Part shown: positions 3,984-5,238 of the stretch, piece after piece
How positions within the stretch are numbered: the stretch's first letter is position 1
Layout: every line of letters starts with the position of its first letter
DNA from: ATZT02 sp964639395
Lineage (GTDB): Bacteria; Actinomycetota; Actinomycetes; S36-B12; UBA5976
Direction of reading: 5' to 3'
DNA length: 5,238 nt
Assembly (NCBI GenBank): GCA_964639395.1
Contig: CAZXCT010000079.1
Location: 1 to 5,238, forward strand
Notes under the pieces: model-generated
What the model was told of the DNA's origin: nothing
The model's input: only the letters and a program-made list of their open reading frames with translations
Database searches by the model: none
Translations under genes and position numbers: made by a program

Positions 3984-5238
3984 AGGTACAAGCGTAGTCA
4001 AGGTCCGCTATCAACGCAGTCACCTGTTCCGTAGTTAATTTAGCGCCGTTGGCTTGGGTTAGGTAAAAAACGTCTACTACTTCTGAACCTAGCGTTTGAA
4101 CAAGTGCTGCCTGAATGACAATATTTAAATCACTAACAGCAGATGTCAATTTGGCTAACAGTCCTGGCTGGTTGTGCCCCCGAACTTCGATTACGGTTAA
4201 ATCACTTTTTACATCTACTACTTCTTTTACAACTGAGGGAGGTATGTCAAAAGGAATTTTTTGTGAATGAGCGCGTTGCGCTAATTTTTCAGATAAGTTT
4301 AAATCACTGAAGAGTGAGTTTCTAATATCTGTCTCAATAATTTTAATGTCTACAAACTCACCAAATTCTGGGCTAACCTTCCAGAGTAAAATTGCTTGAC
4401 CATTTATTGTTTTAGTGCGGGCAGAGCGTATTTCTAGATGATGAAATGAAAGCACACTGGCAACTTTTGCCAAAAGACGTGGTTGATCTTTAGTTACTAC
4501 CAAAATCTCGCTAGCAGGCTTATCGTGTTTAACTTCTAGCAAAAAATCGACTTCGTAATCGTATAGCTCTGCTAAGTCATCGATTTCTTTTTGAATGATC
4601 TCTGATGTGTCACTTGCTAATTCTGTCTTTACCTTTTCATAAAGTTGAGCTAGCAGATGCCTGCGCCAATCAGAATCCACTAGGGGCCCAGTGGCTTTTG
4701 CATCAGCCAAAGTTAAGGCATATAGCAAATTTAAAAATTCTTGATCTACTACTTTTTCTTTAACAAAATTTATAGTGGCTAGATCTGTAATATCGCGCTT
4801 AGTTGCCACATCGGACAGTAACAAATGGTGTTCAATCAATCGAGTGATTATTTCACTTTCAAAATCATCAAAACCTAATGTGGGCAAGACTTCTTTGGCA
4901 ATTTTTACCCCTACTTCGGTGTGATCTGCTGATTCACCCTTTCCGATGTCATGCAAAAGACATGCCACAAATAGTAAGTCTGGGCGTGAAACACTTCTAG
5001 CCAATGGCACCGCATTAATCACGGTCTCTATTAAGTGTCGATCAACAGTCCAGGTATGAACTGGACTCGAATGCGGAAGACTGCGCACCCGCTGCCAGCT
5101 TGGAAGAAACTTGTCAATTAATTCATTTTCATCAAGTAAATCAAAGATAGTTAATAAAAACCTACCCGAGCCTAATAGCGAAATTAAATCATTTTTTGCC
5201 GCCGCATCTAACGGTAACTTAAAATCTTCGATTTCATT
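3964..5238 (-). CDS. glnD: PII nucleotidyltransferase GlnD, C-terminal part (5' end beyond window)
   Basis: GlnD senses glutamine and modifies or demodifies the nitrogen regulator PII: by uridylylation in proteobacteria, while actinobacterial homologues adenylylate GlnK. The 424 visible residues run in frame to the right edge, so the N-terminal nucleotidyltransferase domain is outside. An HD phosphohydrolase domain has His61, the pair His96-Asp97 in LLHDIGKG, His106, His137/138 and Asp179; it supplies the PII-deadenylylating or deuridylylating activity. Two ACT domains follow, about 243-315 (TKDQPRLLAKVASVLS) and 348-420 (GHNQPGLLAKLTSAVS), which bind glutamine. An in-frame GTG at 5086-5088 is not the start, because homologous sequence (for example SWQRVRSLPHSSPVH) continues through it. 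The amtB-glnB/K-glnD-ffh order is a known actinobacterial arrangement, so a PII gene probably lies just past the right edge. Confidence 0.95.
   Translation of the reverse strand, partial: NEIEDFKLPLDAAAKNDLISLLGSGRFLLTIFDLLDENELIDKFLPSWQRVRSLPHSSPVHTWTVDRHLIETVINAVPLARSVSRPDLLFVACLLHDIGKGESADHTEVGVKIAKEVLPTLGFDDFESEIITRLIEHHLLLSDVATKRDITDLATINFVKEKVVDQEFLNLLYALTLADAKATGPLVDSDWRRHLLAQLYEKVKTELASDTSEIIQKEIDDLAELYDYEVDFLLEVKHDKPASEILVVTKDQPRLLAKVASVLSFHHLEIRSARTKTINGQAILLWKVSPEFGEFVDIKIIETDIRNSLFSDLNLSEKLAQRAHSQKIPFDIPPSVVKEVVDVKSDLTVIEVRGHNQPGLLAKLTSAVSDLNIVIQAALVQTLGSEVVDVFYLTQANGAKLTTEQVTALIADLDYACTYVRPVI

Noticed and set aside
3999..4001. TTG as the start of ffh
   Set aside because: It adds six residues before the family's usual MFxxLSxxL beginning and has no ribosome site; ATG at 3983 fits homologues.
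5086..5088. GTG as the start of a shorter GlnD
   Set aside because: The reading frame and GlnD-like sequence continue upstream to the window edge, and the known HD-domain approach region spans this codon.
1..5238. CRISPR arrays, tRNA/rRNA genes, transposase genes
   Set aside because: No regularly spaced repeats, no tRNA-like cloverleaf or rRNA segment, and no transposase motifs were found on reading both strands by eye.

Overview
The window is a compact bacterial housekeeping region, very probably from an actinobacterium (Actinomycetota) of moderate to low GC. The evidence is the order glnD-ffh-(one HTH gene)-rpsP-KH-rimM-trmD, matching the amtB-glnB/K-glnD-ffh and rpsP-khpA-rimM-trmD neighbourhoods known from actinobacteria, and the acidic Ala/Glu-rich tail on S16. 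By eye the bases are about 40-48% GC, far below Streptomyces or Mycobacterium. This, with very tight gene packing, suggests a small-genome freshwater-type lineage such as Nanopelagicales (acI). That last placement is inference.

Layout from the right edge, read on the minus strand. The C-terminal part of GlnD (3964 to the edge; N-terminus outside the window) has HD and two ACT domains. It overlaps by 20 nt the start of ffh (2517-3983), the signal recognition particle GTPase. ffh ends tail-to-tail with a small plus-strand XRE/HigA-like helix-turn-helix gene (about 2305-2520); both stop codons lie in one 14-bp palindrome. An 18-bp near-palindrome (2285-2302) at the 5' end of the HTH gene carries an extended -10 motif exactly placed for leaderless GTG initiation. 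It also carries a -10-like hexamer pointing the other way, toward rpsP.

The minus-strand ribosome/tRNA-maturation operon follows: rpsP (1631-2206), KH protein khpA (1388-1627), rimM (860-1384) and trmD (186-863). The intergenic gaps are 3 and 3 nt, then an ATGA overlap. Together they encode a 30S protein, a small RNA chaperone, a 30S maturation factor that works on S19/16S rRNA, and the m1G37 tRNA methyltransferase.

Positions 1-185 hold no convincing gene. rplS, the usual next gene after trmD, is not there, TrmD lacks its usual C-terminal end, and the stretch contains two inverted repeats and a spaced direct repeat. This may be a rearrangement boundary, a mobile-element remnant or a structured leader.

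Most of the window is ordinary core genome. The parts worth a second look are the HTH gene with its palindrome and the altered trmD 3' end with the structured DNA after it. I see no clearly new system.
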